DNA of 64,000 bases, from NCBI RefSeq assembly GCF_006788895.1, contig NZ_VFRA01000001.1, forward strand, positions 1,116,001 to 1,180,000, given 5' to 3'. Shown piece after piece: positions 1 through 8,359 of this stretch (its first letter is position 1; every line of letters starts with the position of its first letter). Both the position numbers and the translations under genes were made by a program. The notes under the pieces were generated by a model. The model was not told where the DNA came from and did not search any database. It saw only the letters and a list, made by a program, of their open reading frames with translations. The DNA is from Rhodoglobus vestalii. Lineage in GTDB: Bacteria; Actinomycetota; Actinomycetes; Actinomycetales; Microbacteriaceae.

Positions 1-2
1 GA

Positions 3-149
3 AAGCACTCGCAGATTGTCATCATGACCATTCCTGCCGGAACACTCCACAACTTCCGAAACACCGGAGACGAGATGCTGCTGAGGCGATGGGGAGCGAC
101 AACCCGCCCACAACGACGCAAGCAACGAAATAGAGGAAATCAAGATTGA
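3..149 (+). CDS. Cupin-domain protein, C-terminal end (partial at window edge)
   Basis: The reading frame is open from the window edge to a TGA. It carries a cupin strand pattern (IVIMTIPAGTLHNFRNTGDE), in which the H-N-F-x-N-T-G-D-E stretch is the second cupin motif that usually closes a metal site. The remaining tail is short, arginine-rich and unlike a cupin C-terminus, so the gene may be frameshifted after about base 85. The start and any first motif lie outside the window. A second, complete cupin gene follows in the same direction. Confidence 0.5.
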   Translation, partial: KHSQIVIMTIPAGTLHNFRNTGDEMLLRRWGATTRPQRRKQRNRGNQD

Positions 150-238
150 CCCAAAGAGTCTCCCCGAAATCGGCACGGATGAAGCAGAGTTGCGTGCAAG
201 GACGGTCCGAATTGTGAGAAGAACCGTACACTATCCGC

Positions 239-595
239 ATGACGAAGATTTCGATCGAGGCACTCGCACTTCATCAACTTCATGCCGCCGCTGAAGCGGG
301 TGGGGGCCGGGCCTCCGAAACGGTATACGGCGGCCACGAGAAATCGTTGCGCCAAACGGTAATCGGAATGCTCAAAGGCACCAGTTTAGGCGAGCACGAC
401 AACCACGACGATGCCACCGTGTACGTACTTCAGGGGCGAATCCGCCTGCAAATTGGTAAGGACTCGTGGAACGCCCGCCCCGGCAGCCTACTGATCGTGC
501 CCCACGGGCGTCATAGTTTTGAAGCACTCGAAGATTCGGCGATTCTGATGAGTGTCGCCAAGCGACCATACCCACCAGGGCAGCTCTTGCCGTGA
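239..595 (+). CDS. Small single-domain cupin protein
   Basis: A 118-residue protein with one cupin fold. The first motif region reads GEHDNHDDATVYVLQGRIRL, with metal-ligand-type His residues. The second lies in the RPGSLLIVPHGRHSFEAL segment (H at about residues 84 and 87). It ends in a short basic tail with no signal peptide. Such stand-alone cupins are usually cytosolic metal-binding enzymes or ligand-binding proteins, but the substrate cannot be told from sequence. The ATG at 239 has no strong ribosome binding site. The two cupin genes at this edge may belong to one operon extending leftwards. Confidence 0.75.
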   Translation: MTKISIEALALHQLHAAAEAGGGRASETVYGGHEKSLRQTVIGMLKGTSLGEHDNHDDATVYVLQGRIRLQIGKDSWNARPGSLLIVPHGRHSFEALEDSAILMSVAKRPYPPGQLLP

Positions 596-660
596 CCTAT
601 GTGACTGACGGACCGGATGATTGGAAAGTGCGCTTCACGCGCGCCTAACGCCGAACTGTC

Positions 661-1612
661 TCAGACGAGCATGCGCAGCGGCTGCTCCAGCATTCCCTTG
701 AGATCACGCAGGAAGGCGGCCGCTGTCGCACCATCCATCGCACGGTGATCCACGGTGATCCACGGTGAGCGTGATTTTCATCTTCTGCACCTCTACAAGT
801 TCTCCGCCGAGTAACTTCAGCTCTGGGCTGGCCGCTCCCACGGCAAGAATTCCTGCCTCGGGCGCGTTGAGCATCGCCGTGAATTCATCAATACCGAACA
901 TGCCCAGGTTGCTGACCGAGAAGGTTCCCCCCGACATCTGATCCAACGTCAGCTTGCTGCCGCGTGCGGCACTGGCCAGCGCCACCACTTCGGCACCAAT
1001 CTCGCTGAGAGATTTACGGTCAGCGTCAGTGACCACCGGAACCAACAGTCCCGCATCGGTTACCACAGCAATGCCCACATTTATTCGTGGATGCCGCAGG
1101 AGTGAATCGCCGTTGAACGACACGTTGGCCTCCGGATGCTGCCGCAGCGTAAACGCCACCGCTTTCACGATGAAATCATTGAGGCTCACCTTGACGCCCT
1201 GCGTCGCCAACCCTTCGTTGACCTCTCGGCGCAACACCATCAGGCGATCAACTTCAACGCCGTTGGTGAGGAAGAAATGGGGAATGTCTTGGCTCTGGGT
1301 GAGCCGCTTGGCTGTGACCTTACGAATCTTACTGAGCGGGATGACCTCGGCTGCGGCAGCGATTGCCGCGTCGACATCCACACGAATAATGCGGCCGTTG
1401 GGGCCACTACCCGTCACCGAATCAAGGTCGATGTCGATGTCGATGTCGTTGTCGTTGTCGTGCGCAAGCTTTCGTGCCAGCGGAGATATTCGGAGTTTGT
1501 CCACAGTCGAGGCGGATTCGGCGGATGCCGGGGATGCCTTTTTTGCGGTGGACTCAGATTCAGCGCCGGGATCAGGCTTGGGCTCGGGCTCGCTCGGAAG
1601 CCACGTAGACGC
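661..1612 (-). pseudogene. Dihydrolipoamide acetyltransferase (pyruvate dehydrogenase E2), truncated and frameshifted
   Basis: Residues typical of the peripheral subunit-binding domain (RISPLARKLA, GSGPNGRIIRVDVD) and the 2-oxoacid dehydrogenase acyltransferase core are clear. The N-terminal lipoyl domain is missing, because the linker joins directly to the end of an E1-alpha relic. At about 741-760 the 10-bp unit CACGGTGATC is duplicated. This shifts the frame inside the catalytic DHRxxDG motif, giving DHRGSPCDG and an early stop. Undoing the duplication restores DHRAMDG and a normal tail ending LRMLV with a stop at 661-663. A GATGTC-type hexamer repeat (about 1426-1462) has also lengthened an Asp-rich stretch before the GSGPNG motif. 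Confidence 0.88.
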
Positions 1613-1962
1613 GTTCGCCGCCGGGCTCGAATACACCTTGTCGAAAAGCTCGTCAACCGACGGATCCGGGCTGGTCTCGGCAGACTCCACGGCCTCGGTC
1701 ACGATTGTGTCTGCCCTGTCATCAATGGCATCCGCGTCTTCTTTCGAACGGTAGCGCGCCGATCAACAACCGAATGCCCCTTGAGGCGGTAGCGCATGAG
1801 CTCGAGGAGCACCGGACGCCGGCCTTCCCTCGCGGTGGTCAGGGCTGCCCGTGCCGCATCGCGAACCACAATCGGTAGATTCCGCACGCCGGCGAGGTTC
1901 AGCGACTCATGGAAGGCGCCAATGTTAGTGGTGGCATCCCCCATCAGGCACATCACCGCCTC
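1613..1962 (-). pseudogene. Pyruvate dehydrogenase E1-alpha relic with internal deletions
   Basis: Three recognisable blocks of a thiamine-pyrophosphate-dependent E1-alpha are joined together. These are the TPP-binding block (CLMGDATTNIGAFHESLNLA), a later block (VRDAARAALTTAREGRRPVL, LKGHSVVD), and, after a frameshift near 1755, the C-terminal block (DADAIDDRADTIVTEAVE, VDELFDKVYSSP). The N-terminal half and the segment between the first two blocks are gone. The E1-beta gene normally found between alpha and E2 is also absent. The upstream end is fused to the molybdopterin oxidoreductase relic, the downstream end to the E2 relic. Confidence 0.85.
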
Positions 1963-3147
1963 CGACTTCGGAGAAGTGCTCGACGAACTCGATGCCCTTA
2001 ATCCACTTGACCAGCTTGAACCCCAACTGCACTTCATTGCGCAAGCGGTGAGGGGCGCCGTGACGGAACGAGAGGTCATCATCATTCATCTCGTAGGCCA
2101 ACATCGTCAGGGGGTAGCTCATCTGCTCAAGCGGCTGGGCGTCGTAGTAGATTCCCCCGTCCGGGTCGAGAGCAAAGGAGTAGAAGATCACCGACTTCGC
2201 GATGCCCGACCAGCCTTGAATGCGCAAATGCTGCGTGAATTGCTCGTGGTGGGAAAAGAACGAAGCTGCTCTAGGTTCAGGTCGACAGGGTTCTCAACGA
2301 GACCATTAATGCGCAGCGTGTAGCCGGCGAAGTCGCCAGCCTGCAACTGCTTGTACTCTTCTGTCTCCGGATACTTGCCGTTGTGCCAGAAGTAGGGAGA
2401 GATGTCTTTCTCGCTGTACTGGCCGGGCTTCGCATCGATGTGCTCAAAGAGTTTCTGTGCGGGCCCGATGAGTGCGTAGCCCGCTTTCTGAACCTTCCGG
2501 AGGAAGCGGTAGGTCAGTGGCGTAGAAGCCACCCACGCAACGATCATCACCACCATCGATACCGCGAAGATTGCGAAACCGACCCAGCTGGCGTCGTCGC
2601 GCGACACGTATATGTGGTTCAGATTGCGGAGAGCACCGGTGGTCATGACCAGCGCAACATGCACGACGATGAACATGACGAACCAGCACAGCACCAAGAA
2701 GTGCAACGTTCGGGCTATCTGAATACTGAACTGATCCAACGGAACCGTGTCGAAAGTGCCGGAGACATTCCAGCTCATGGGGACCAGACGCATCCATTGT
2801 CCGATGGCGAAAATGAGAACCGTAAAGATGAGCCCATTGAGGAGCCAGAGGGTGTCGATGCCGAGATGCCACCGGCGAGCTAAACCGATCGAATGGCGCC
2901 GACCCGGGAGGCCTACGCCGTCGGGCAGGGTGATGGAGTCCTGCTTCGCCGTACATAACGGGTCAGTGGGAATCGGCTTCTGGATGCGAAACCAGTCCTT
3001 GCCCGGAGTGGAATGCCGGGGCAGGTACAGCCTTGGGTGGTCGGCGAGAATCGTTATCCCCGAGCGGATGGTAAAGATCAAGAAAAAGGCATTCAGAAAA
3101 TGTTGCCAGCCAACTAGTCGCCCTGCCCTGATCAGGTGTCAACGAAA
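1963..3147 (-). pseudogene. Membrane-anchored molybdopterin oxidoreductase (YedY/sulfite-oxidase-like), broken
   Basis: The 5' part encodes several hydrophobic helices of a cytochrome-b-like anchor (WQHFLNAFFLIFTIRSG, NGLIFTVLIFAIGQWMRLVP, LHFLVLCWFVMFIVVHVALV). It then enters a YedY-type catalytic region (DFAGYTLRINGLVENPVDLN). A frameshift near 2254 separates LRSFP from HHEQFTQHLRIQGWSG. The block between RIQGWSGIAK and DPDGGIYYDA, which should carry the molybdopterin site, is deleted. The C-terminal block (MSYPLTMLAYEMND, LRNEVQLGFKLVKWIKGIEF) is present but runs into E1-alpha sequence after EHFSEVG. The original start is uncertain, because an in-frame stop lies just upstream of about 3147. 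Confidence 0.85.
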
Positions 3148-3330
3148 GTGAGACCTGCGAGAGGATTACGAGCAACGTGCCGCTGAATATAGGCATTTTT
3201 AAAGATTTTTTGAAAATAACGGAATGATAACTAGACAGCGTTATCTTTCCGTTATACATTCATAGGGCAGAAGTTGTTTGCTGTGGCAGCTACTGCGGAA
3301 TGTGATTGCAGGACACTCTTGGTGCAAGGG

Positions 3331-3368
3331 CGAGGGTCGGTTTCATGCCTCTGAAACCGGCCCTCGAA
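3331..3368. terminator. Strong hairpin between divergent gene regions
   Basis: CGAGGGTCGGTTTCA and TGAAACCGGCCCTCG form a 15-bp stem with one G-T position around a 5-base loop. There is no clear T tract on either side, so it could be a terminator left from a lost gene or another RNA structure. It lies between the molybdopterin oxidoreductase relic and the photolyase gene. Confidence 0.5.
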
Positions 3369-3483
3369 CTATTTAACCGGTATATTCTCGATCCCTGCAC
3401 CCCGCTGATGCCACCCGGCCTTGCGCTGCTGTTCCGACTCCGACTCCGGTCGCGCTGTCAGCCGCAAAACGTAGAATAGTGGC

Positions 3484-4911
3484 GTGAGTAGAAACGAGAA
3501 CCGGCCCTCCATCGTGTGGTTGCGAAACGACCTGCGACTAGCCGACAACCCCGCGCTCACTGCCGCCGCGAGCGAAAACCGACCACTCGTCGTTGTTTAT
3601 GTACACGACGAAACCGGCGACGGCATCCGGCCACTGGGATCGGCAAGCAAGTGGTGGTTGCACCACAGTCTTACCGCCCTGGATGCCGCCCTGCAGAAAC
3701 TGGGTGGCCAATTGACCCTGCGAAGCGGCCCGGCAACGCAAGTTCTGCCCGCGCTGGTGCAGGAGCTCGACGCCGCCTCGGTGCACTGGAACCGCCGTTA
3801 TAGCTCAGCCCGCGATATTGATGCCGGGCTCAAGTCGAGCCTGCGCGAACAGGGCCTCGCCGTTGAGAGCCACCCGGGAAACCTGCTGCACGAACCCTGG
3901 CACGTGCGAAACGGTCAGGGCGAGGCCTACAAAGTGTTCACCCCCTACTGGCGGGCAGCGCAAGAGCTGGCCGTGCGTGACCTGCTGCCCCAGCCGAAGC
4001 GCACCGAACTGCGGTGGCCAGACGCTGCCCCCGTCAGCGACGAACTCGCCGAGTGGAGCCTGCTGCCGACCCACCCTGACTGGGCTGGCGGACTGCGCGA
4101 CACGTGGACACCCGGTGAGGGCGGCGCAGTCGATCGCCTCGAAAGCTTTGTGATCGAACGGCTCGTCAACTATCACCGCCGTGACGAACCCGCCGTTGAT
4201 GCCACCAGCGGGCTCAGTCCGCACCTGCGGTTTGGCGAGATCAGTCCGACCCAGATTTGGGATCGTCTGCGCGGCAGCGGCGCAGAAACGGTGCCCACCT
4301 CAGCGCTGAAGAATGCAGCAAAATTCTTGAGTGAGGTGGGCTGGCGCGAATTTTCGGCCACCCAACTCTTCGACAACCCGCGCCTTGCGGTCGACAACTA
4401 CCGGCCCGCCTTTGACGCATTCCCGTGGGGTTACACCGTCGACCAGATCGGTGCCGTCGACGAACCCGCGGGCGTTGCCGAAGTCGAAGCGTGGCGGCGC
4501 GGCCGCACCGGCGTACCCCTCGTCGATGCAGGCATGCGCGAACTCTGGCACACCGGCACCATGCACAATCGCGTGCGCATGGTCGTGGCAAGCTTTCTGA
4601 TCAAAAATCTGCTCATCGACTGGCGCGCCGGAGAGCAGTGGTTCTGGGACACCCTCGTCGACGCTGACGACGCCAGCAATCCCGCCAACTGGCAGTGGGT
4701 TGCCGGATCTGGTGCGGATGCCGCCCCCTACTTTCGTGTCTTCAACCCGGTGCTGCAACAAAACAAGTTCGACCCCGCCGGCGAATACGTTGCCCGCTGG
4801 GTTCCGGAGTTGGGCACCGCCGACTACCCGGAGCCGATCGTCGACCTGCGCGAAACTCGCCGGGAAGCCCTCGAAGCGTACGACGCCGTGAAAGCTGCCG
4901 CCGCATCCTGA
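3484..4911 (+). CDS. phrB: Deoxyribodipyrimidine photolyase (class I CPD photolyase)
   Basis: A light-dependent DNA repair flavoenzyme that splits cyclobutane pyrimidine dimers. The 475-residue length is normal. The N-terminal photolyase domain begins IVWLRNDLRLADNPAL. The C-terminal FAD-binding domain contains GWREFSATQLF, HNRVRMVVASFLIKNLLIDW and SNPANWQWVAGSGADAAPYF, the hallmark block around the flavin. The start is GTG at 3484. A TAGAAT box at 3471-3476 sits so close upstream that the transcript is probably leaderless. No antenna-chromophore preference can be read from the sequence. It stands alone in its own transcription unit. Confidence 0.96.
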   Translation: MSRNENRPSIVWLRNDLRLADNPALTAAASENRPLVVVYVHDETGDGIRPLGSASKWWLHHSLTALDAALQKLGGQLTLRSGPATQVLPALVQELDAASVHWNRRYSSARDIDAGLKSSLREQGLAVESHPGNLLHEPWHVRNGQGEAYKVFTPYWRAAQELAVRDLLPQPKRTELRWPDAAPVSDELAEWSLLPTHPDWAGGLRDTWTPGEGGAVDRLESFVIERLVNYHRRDEPAVDATSGLSPHLRFGEISPTQIWDRLRGSGAETVPTSALKNAAKFLSEVGWREFSATQLFDNPRLAVDNYRPAFDAFPWGYTVDQIGAVDEPAGVAEVEAWRRGRTGVPLVDAGMRELWHTGTMHNRVRMVVASFLIKNLLIDWRAGEQWFWDTLVDADDASNPANWQWVAGSGADAAPYFRVFNPVLQQNKFDPAGEYVARWVPELGTADYPEPIVDLRETRREALEAYDAVKAAAAS

Positions 4912-4927
4912 GTACAGCACCTCCCAA

Positions 4928-4949
4928 CAACTACGCCCACCCGTAGTTG
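4928..4949. promoter_or_regulatory. Palindrome CAACTACG-N6-CGTAGTTG, putative operator of the DtxR/MntR-like regulator
   Basis: A perfect 8-bp inverted repeat with a 6-bp spacer lies 24 bp upstream of the regulator gene. The same motif with the same spacing (one mismatch per arm pair) lies at 14711-14732, in front of the manganese-type ABC transporter operon. A shared operator is the simplest reading: the regulator controls itself and metal uptake. Confidence 0.65.
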
Positions 4950-4973
4950 AATCTTCGGCTTTAGACTGGGCGC

Positions 4974-5672
4974 ATGTCGGTCACGCAACTATCTGCCAGC
5001 GCCCAGAACTATCTCAAAACGGTGTGGACCCTCACCGAGTGGTCAGATGCCCCGGTCACGGCAACCGTGATTGCCGAACGAACCGGATTCACCCTCTCCA
5101 GCGTCTCGGATGCCGTGCGCCGCCTCACCGAACAGGGCTTTATTGATCACGCCCCCTACGCCTCAATCGCACTCACCGCCACCGGTCGGGCACACGCTGT
5201 CGCGATGGTGCGCCGCCACCGCCTCATCGAATCCTTTCTTGTGAGCGTTCTTGGCTACACCTGGGATCAGGTGCATGATGAGGCCGAGAACCTCGAACAT
5301 GCGGTGTCAGATTTCATGGTTGAGCGCATGGATGCGTTCTTAGAACACCCCACCCGCGACCCCCACGGAGACCCCATCCCGAGCGCAGATGGTGTCGTGA
5401 TGATGCCGGATGCCGTGCAACTGAGCAGAGTCGCCCCCGGTAGCACCGTGGTCGTGGAGCGAATCTCTGACGGTGACCCGGCGCTGCTCAAATATTTCGA
5501 AGAGTGTGGGATTGTTGTCGACGCGCGCTTGAGTATCGCCGCCGGCGAGCCCTACTCGGATGCCCTCAGCGTGAGCGTCGCGGCACAGACGTCCCCCGTT
5601 TCTCTCGGGCGCGCTGCGAGCGCCGCGCTGTATGTTTCGGGCGGCACTGTGATTGATGCCGTTGTCCTGTGA
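4974..5672 (+). CDS. DtxR/MntR-family metal-dependent transcriptional repressor
   Basis: A 232-residue regulator with the DtxR arrangement. The N-terminal winged helix-turn-helix (residues about 5-70) includes TATVIAERTGFTLSSVSDAV and RRLTEQGFI. It is followed by the metal-binding dimerisation domain (RRHRLIESFLVSVLGYTWDQ, DEAENLEHAVSDFMVERMD, with H and E ligands) and a C-terminal SH3-like/FeoA-like domain. The family represses metal uptake when its metal corepressor is bound. The operator shared with the transporter at 12034-14701, whose binding protein has manganese-type ligands, points to Mn(II) rather than iron. The neighbouring iron transporter has a different, classical iron box. Confidence 0.9.
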   Translation: MSVTQLSASAQNYLKTVWTLTEWSDAPVTATVIAERTGFTLSSVSDAVRRLTEQGFIDHAPYASIALTATGRAHAVAMVRRHRLIESFLVSVLGYTWDQVHDEAENLEHAVSDFMVERMDAFLEHPTRDPHGDPIPSADGVVMMPDAVQLSRVAPGSTVVVERISDGDPALLKYFEECGIVVDARLSIAAGEPYSDALSVSVAAQTSPVSLGRAASAALYVSGGTVIDAVVL

Positions 5673-5703
5673 AACGATTCCCTGGATAGCACCCCACTGT
5701 TAG

Positions 5704-5722
5704 TTAGGATAGCCTTATCTAA
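5704..5722. promoter_or_regulatory. Iron box (DtxR/IdeR-type) upstream of fbpA
   Basis: TTAGGATAGCCTTATCTAA matches 15 of 19 positions of the actinobacterial consensus TTAGGTTAGGCTAACCTAA and is itself an imperfect palindrome. It lies 25 bp before the start of the ferric iron binding protein, so iron repression of fbpABC is expected. Confidence 0.85.
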
Positions 5723-5747
5723 CATCGAACACTGAGGGGCTTCATCC

Positions 5748-6794
5748 GTGAGAAAACTGCTGACGATCACCGCGACCATCGCCGCAACAGGCCTACTGCT
5801 GAGCGGATGCGCTGCCGGCGGTAGCGACAGCGCTAGCACTGAGGATGTGGTCGCAGAAGCTAGCGATGAAGCACTCGTGGTCTATAACGCCCAGCACGAA
5901 CAGCTCACTGAAGAATGGGTGGAGGAATTTACCGCTCAGACCGGAATCGAAGTAGTGCTGCGTAATGGCGGCGACAGCGAGCTCGGCAATCAGCTGGTGG
6001 CAGAGGGTGAAGCATCCCGTGCTGATGTGTTTCTCACTGAGAACTCACCCGCCATGTCACTGGTCGAAAATGAGGGGCTTTTCGCACCGGTAGATGCCGA
6101 AACCCTTGCACTGGTTCCCGAACAGTACCGGCCCGCCAGTGGAATGTGGACCGGTATTGCCGCGCGCTCCACCGTTTTCGTCTACAACCCCGAACTGCTT
6201 TACGAATCCGAACTCCCCACATCCATCCTCGATCTGCAGAATCCTGAATGGATGGGCAGCTGGGGTGGAGCACCCGCTGGCGCAGATTTTCAAGCGATAG
6301 TCTCCGCAATTCTGGAGACCCAAGGCACTGAAGCTACCGCCGAGTGGCTAGAGGGAATGAAAGAAAACGCCACGATCTACCGCAACAACATTGTGACCAT
6401 GAAGGCCGTAAATGCCGGCGAAGTAGCAGGGGGCATCATCTATCACTACTACTGGTTCCGCGACTCCGATGCTGAGGGAGAAAACAGTGGCAACACAAAG
6501 CTGCACTACTTTGGCAATGAAGATCCCGGAGCGTTCGTCAGCGTCTCTGGTGGCGGCGTGCTGGCATCAAGCGATAACGCCGACAAAGCACAACAGTTTC
6601 TCGCGTTTCTCGCCGGCGCCGACGGTCAAAAGATTCTCGGCGAAGGCTACAGCTTCGAATATCCGGTCGGCAGCGAAGTTGATGCAAGAGATCCCCTACC
6701 GGCACTCGATTCACTCAACGCCCCCGTCGTCGACCCATCATCACTGAATAGTCCTGAAGTGCTCAAACTCATGATGCAAGCGGGCCTCCTCTGA
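5748..6794 (+). CDS. fbpA: Ferric iron ABC transporter, substrate-binding lipoprotein
   Basis: The extracellular Fe(III)-binding component of an FbpABC/AfuABC-type importer, 348 residues. A lipoprotein signal peptide ends LLLSGCAAGG (Cys about 21). The mature part follows the family-15 solute-binding pattern (ALVVYNAQHEQLTEEWVEEF, TGIEVVLRNGGDSELGNQL, FLTENSPAMSLVENEGLF, YNPELLYESELPTSILDL, IIYHYYWFRDSD). The Tyr pair in YHYYW corresponds to the iron-coordinating tyrosines. The start is GTG at 5748 with a GAGGGG ribosome binding site. It heads a three-gene operon and is preceded by an iron box. Confidence 0.93.
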   Translation: MRKLLTITATIAATGLLLSGCAAGGSDSASTEDVVAEASDEALVVYNAQHEQLTEEWVEEFTAQTGIEVVLRNGGDSELGNQLVAEGEASRADVFLTENSPAMSLVENEGLFAPVDAETLALVPEQYRPASGMWTGIAARSTVFVYNPELLYESELPTSILDLQNPEWMGSWGGAPAGADFQAIVSAILETQGTEATAEWLEGMKENATIYRNNIVTMKAVNAGEVAGGIIYHYYWFRDSDAEGENSGNTKLHYFGNEDPGAFVSVSGGGVLASSDNADKAQQFLAFLAGADGQKILGEGYSFEYPVGSEVDARDPLPALDSLNAPVVDPSSLNSPEVLKLMMQAGLL

Positions 6795-6805
6795 CAGCAT
6801 CGCGC

Positions 6806-8359
6806 GTGACACGAACGTCACGCGCTACGCGAGCATCCACAACGACAACGACACCGCCCTCACCGGGACTGCTCGTTGTCGTTGTGGTACTCGCTATCGG
6901 GATGCTGATACCGGTCGGCTACGTAATTGAAGCCACCGCGCGGATCGGTCTCGATGAACTCGGGGCACTACTACTGCGACCTCGGGTAGGTGAACTCCTC
7001 ACCAATACCGTCCTGATCGTTCTCCTGGCGGTCCCACTCACCATCGTGCTCGGAGTCGGAAGTGCGTGGCTCGTCGAACGCACCGACCTGCCCGGCAGAC
7101 GCTTCTTCGCAGTGCTGTGTGTCGCACCCCTGGCCATCCCCTCCTTCGTCAGCAGCTACGGATGGGCGAGCATCGTGCCCTCCATTCAGGGACTCGGCGG
7201 TGGGCTCCTTGTCGCAACACTTGCCTACTATCCGCTGGTCTACCTCCCCGCCCTCGCCACCCTGCGGGGCCTCAATCCCAGCCTCGAAGAAAGCGCACGA
7301 TCGTTAGGGCTCACCGAGGGGGCAATTCTCCTCAGGGTCGTCATCCCCCAGCTTCGCCTAGCCATTCTGGGTGGGGGTCTCATCGTTGCACTCCACCTCC
7401 TGGCAGAATACGGCGCCTTCGCCTTCATCCGGTTCGACACCTTCACGACCGCAATCGTTGTCGCCTACCAGTCAACATTTGCCGGGCCCTCAGCGGCCTC
7501 ACTCGGTATCGTTCTCGCACTGCTGAGCATCATCGTGCTGGCCATCGAAGCCACCGCGCGCGGACGCGCCCGCTACGCTTACGTTGGATCGAGTAGCGCC
7601 ACCCAAGCCCAGCCCATCGCCCTGGGAAGGTTCACCCCGGTCGCGATCCTCTCCGTCACCGCCCTGGGCGCGCTGGCCACAGTCGTTCCCATGGCCAGCG
7701 TCATCCGGTGGTCTTTCGCCGCGAAACCCGACATGCTCGACGGCCTCTGGCGCGCGCTCGTAGACACCTCTCTACTCTCGCTCAGTGGTGCAGTGGGGGC
7801 GGTTCTCGTCGCACTCCCGATAGCGTGGCTCGCGACACGGCACCCATCACGCCTCAGCAAAACTCTCGAAGGCGGCTACTCAATCGCCAGCAGCCTTCCC
7901 GCAATCATTGTGGCGCTGGCATTGGTCACGGTGACGCTCAATGTTGCGCCGGCGATTTACCAGACCGCGGCAACCGTAACGGCGGCCTACGTCATCATCT
8001 TCCTCCCGCGGGCGCTGGTGACCCTCCGTGCCGGATTGGCTCAGGTGCCAGAGTCACTGGAAGAAGCAGCCCGTGCGCTGGGAACCCCACCGCTACTGGC
8101 ACGGTTGCGAGTAACACTCCCATTGCTGCTTCCCGCGATAGCGGCAGCCGGTGCCCTTGTCGCGCTGGGAGCAGCCAACGAATTGACCGCCACACTCTTG
8201 CTCGCACCCACCGGCACGCGAACGCTCGCGACCCAGTTCTGGTCGGCCGCCTCATCCATCGACTACCCCGGTGCAGCCCCCTACGCCATCACGCTGGTGC
8301 TACTCTCGATTCCCGCTGTGGCTCTACTTTTTGCGCAGACCGGGAGTAAAGCACGGTGA
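6806..8359 (+). CDS. fbpB: Ferric iron ABC transporter, fused permease
   Basis: A 517-residue inner-membrane permease with two homologous halves of about six helices each, as usual for FbpB. Each half carries an EAA loop for ATPase contact: LEESARSLGLTEGAILLRVV in the first, LEEAARALGTPPLLARLRVT in the second. It moves Fe(III) handed over by the upstream binding protein. The start is GTG at 6806, 11 bp after fbpA, and the stop overlaps the start of the ATPase gene by 4 bp, indicating translational coupling. The N-terminus is Thr/Arg-rich and cytoplasmic. Confidence 0.94.
   Translation: MTRTSRATRASTTTTTPPSPGLLVVVVVLAIGMLIPVGYVIEATARIGLDELGALLLRPRVGELLTNTVLIVLLAVPLTIVLGVGSAWLVERTDLPGRRFFAVLCVAPLAIPSFVSSYGWASIVPSIQGLGGGLLVATLAYYPLVYLPALATLRGLNPSLEESARSLGLTEGAILLRVVIPQLRLAILGGGLIVALHLLAEYGAFAFIRFDTFTTAIVVAYQSTFAGPSAASLGIVLALLSIIVLAIEATARGRARYAYVGSSSATQAQPIALGRFTPVAILSVTALGALATVVPMASVIRWSFAAKPDMLDGLWRALVDTSLLSLSGAVGAVLVALPIAWLATRHPSRLSKTLEGGYSIASSLPAIIVALALVTVTLNVAPAIYQTAATVTAAYVIIFLPRALVTLRAGLAQVPESLEEAARALGTPPLLARLRVTLPLLLPAIAAAGALVALGAANELTATLLLAPTGTRTLATQFWSAASSIDYPGAAPYAITLVLLSIPAVALLFAQTGSKAR

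Noticed and set aside
954..1754. 266-codon plus-strand frame over the E2 relic
   Set aside because: It is Ser/Thr-rich, lacks any motif, and mirrors the high-GC codon pattern of the opposite-strand acyltransferase sequence.
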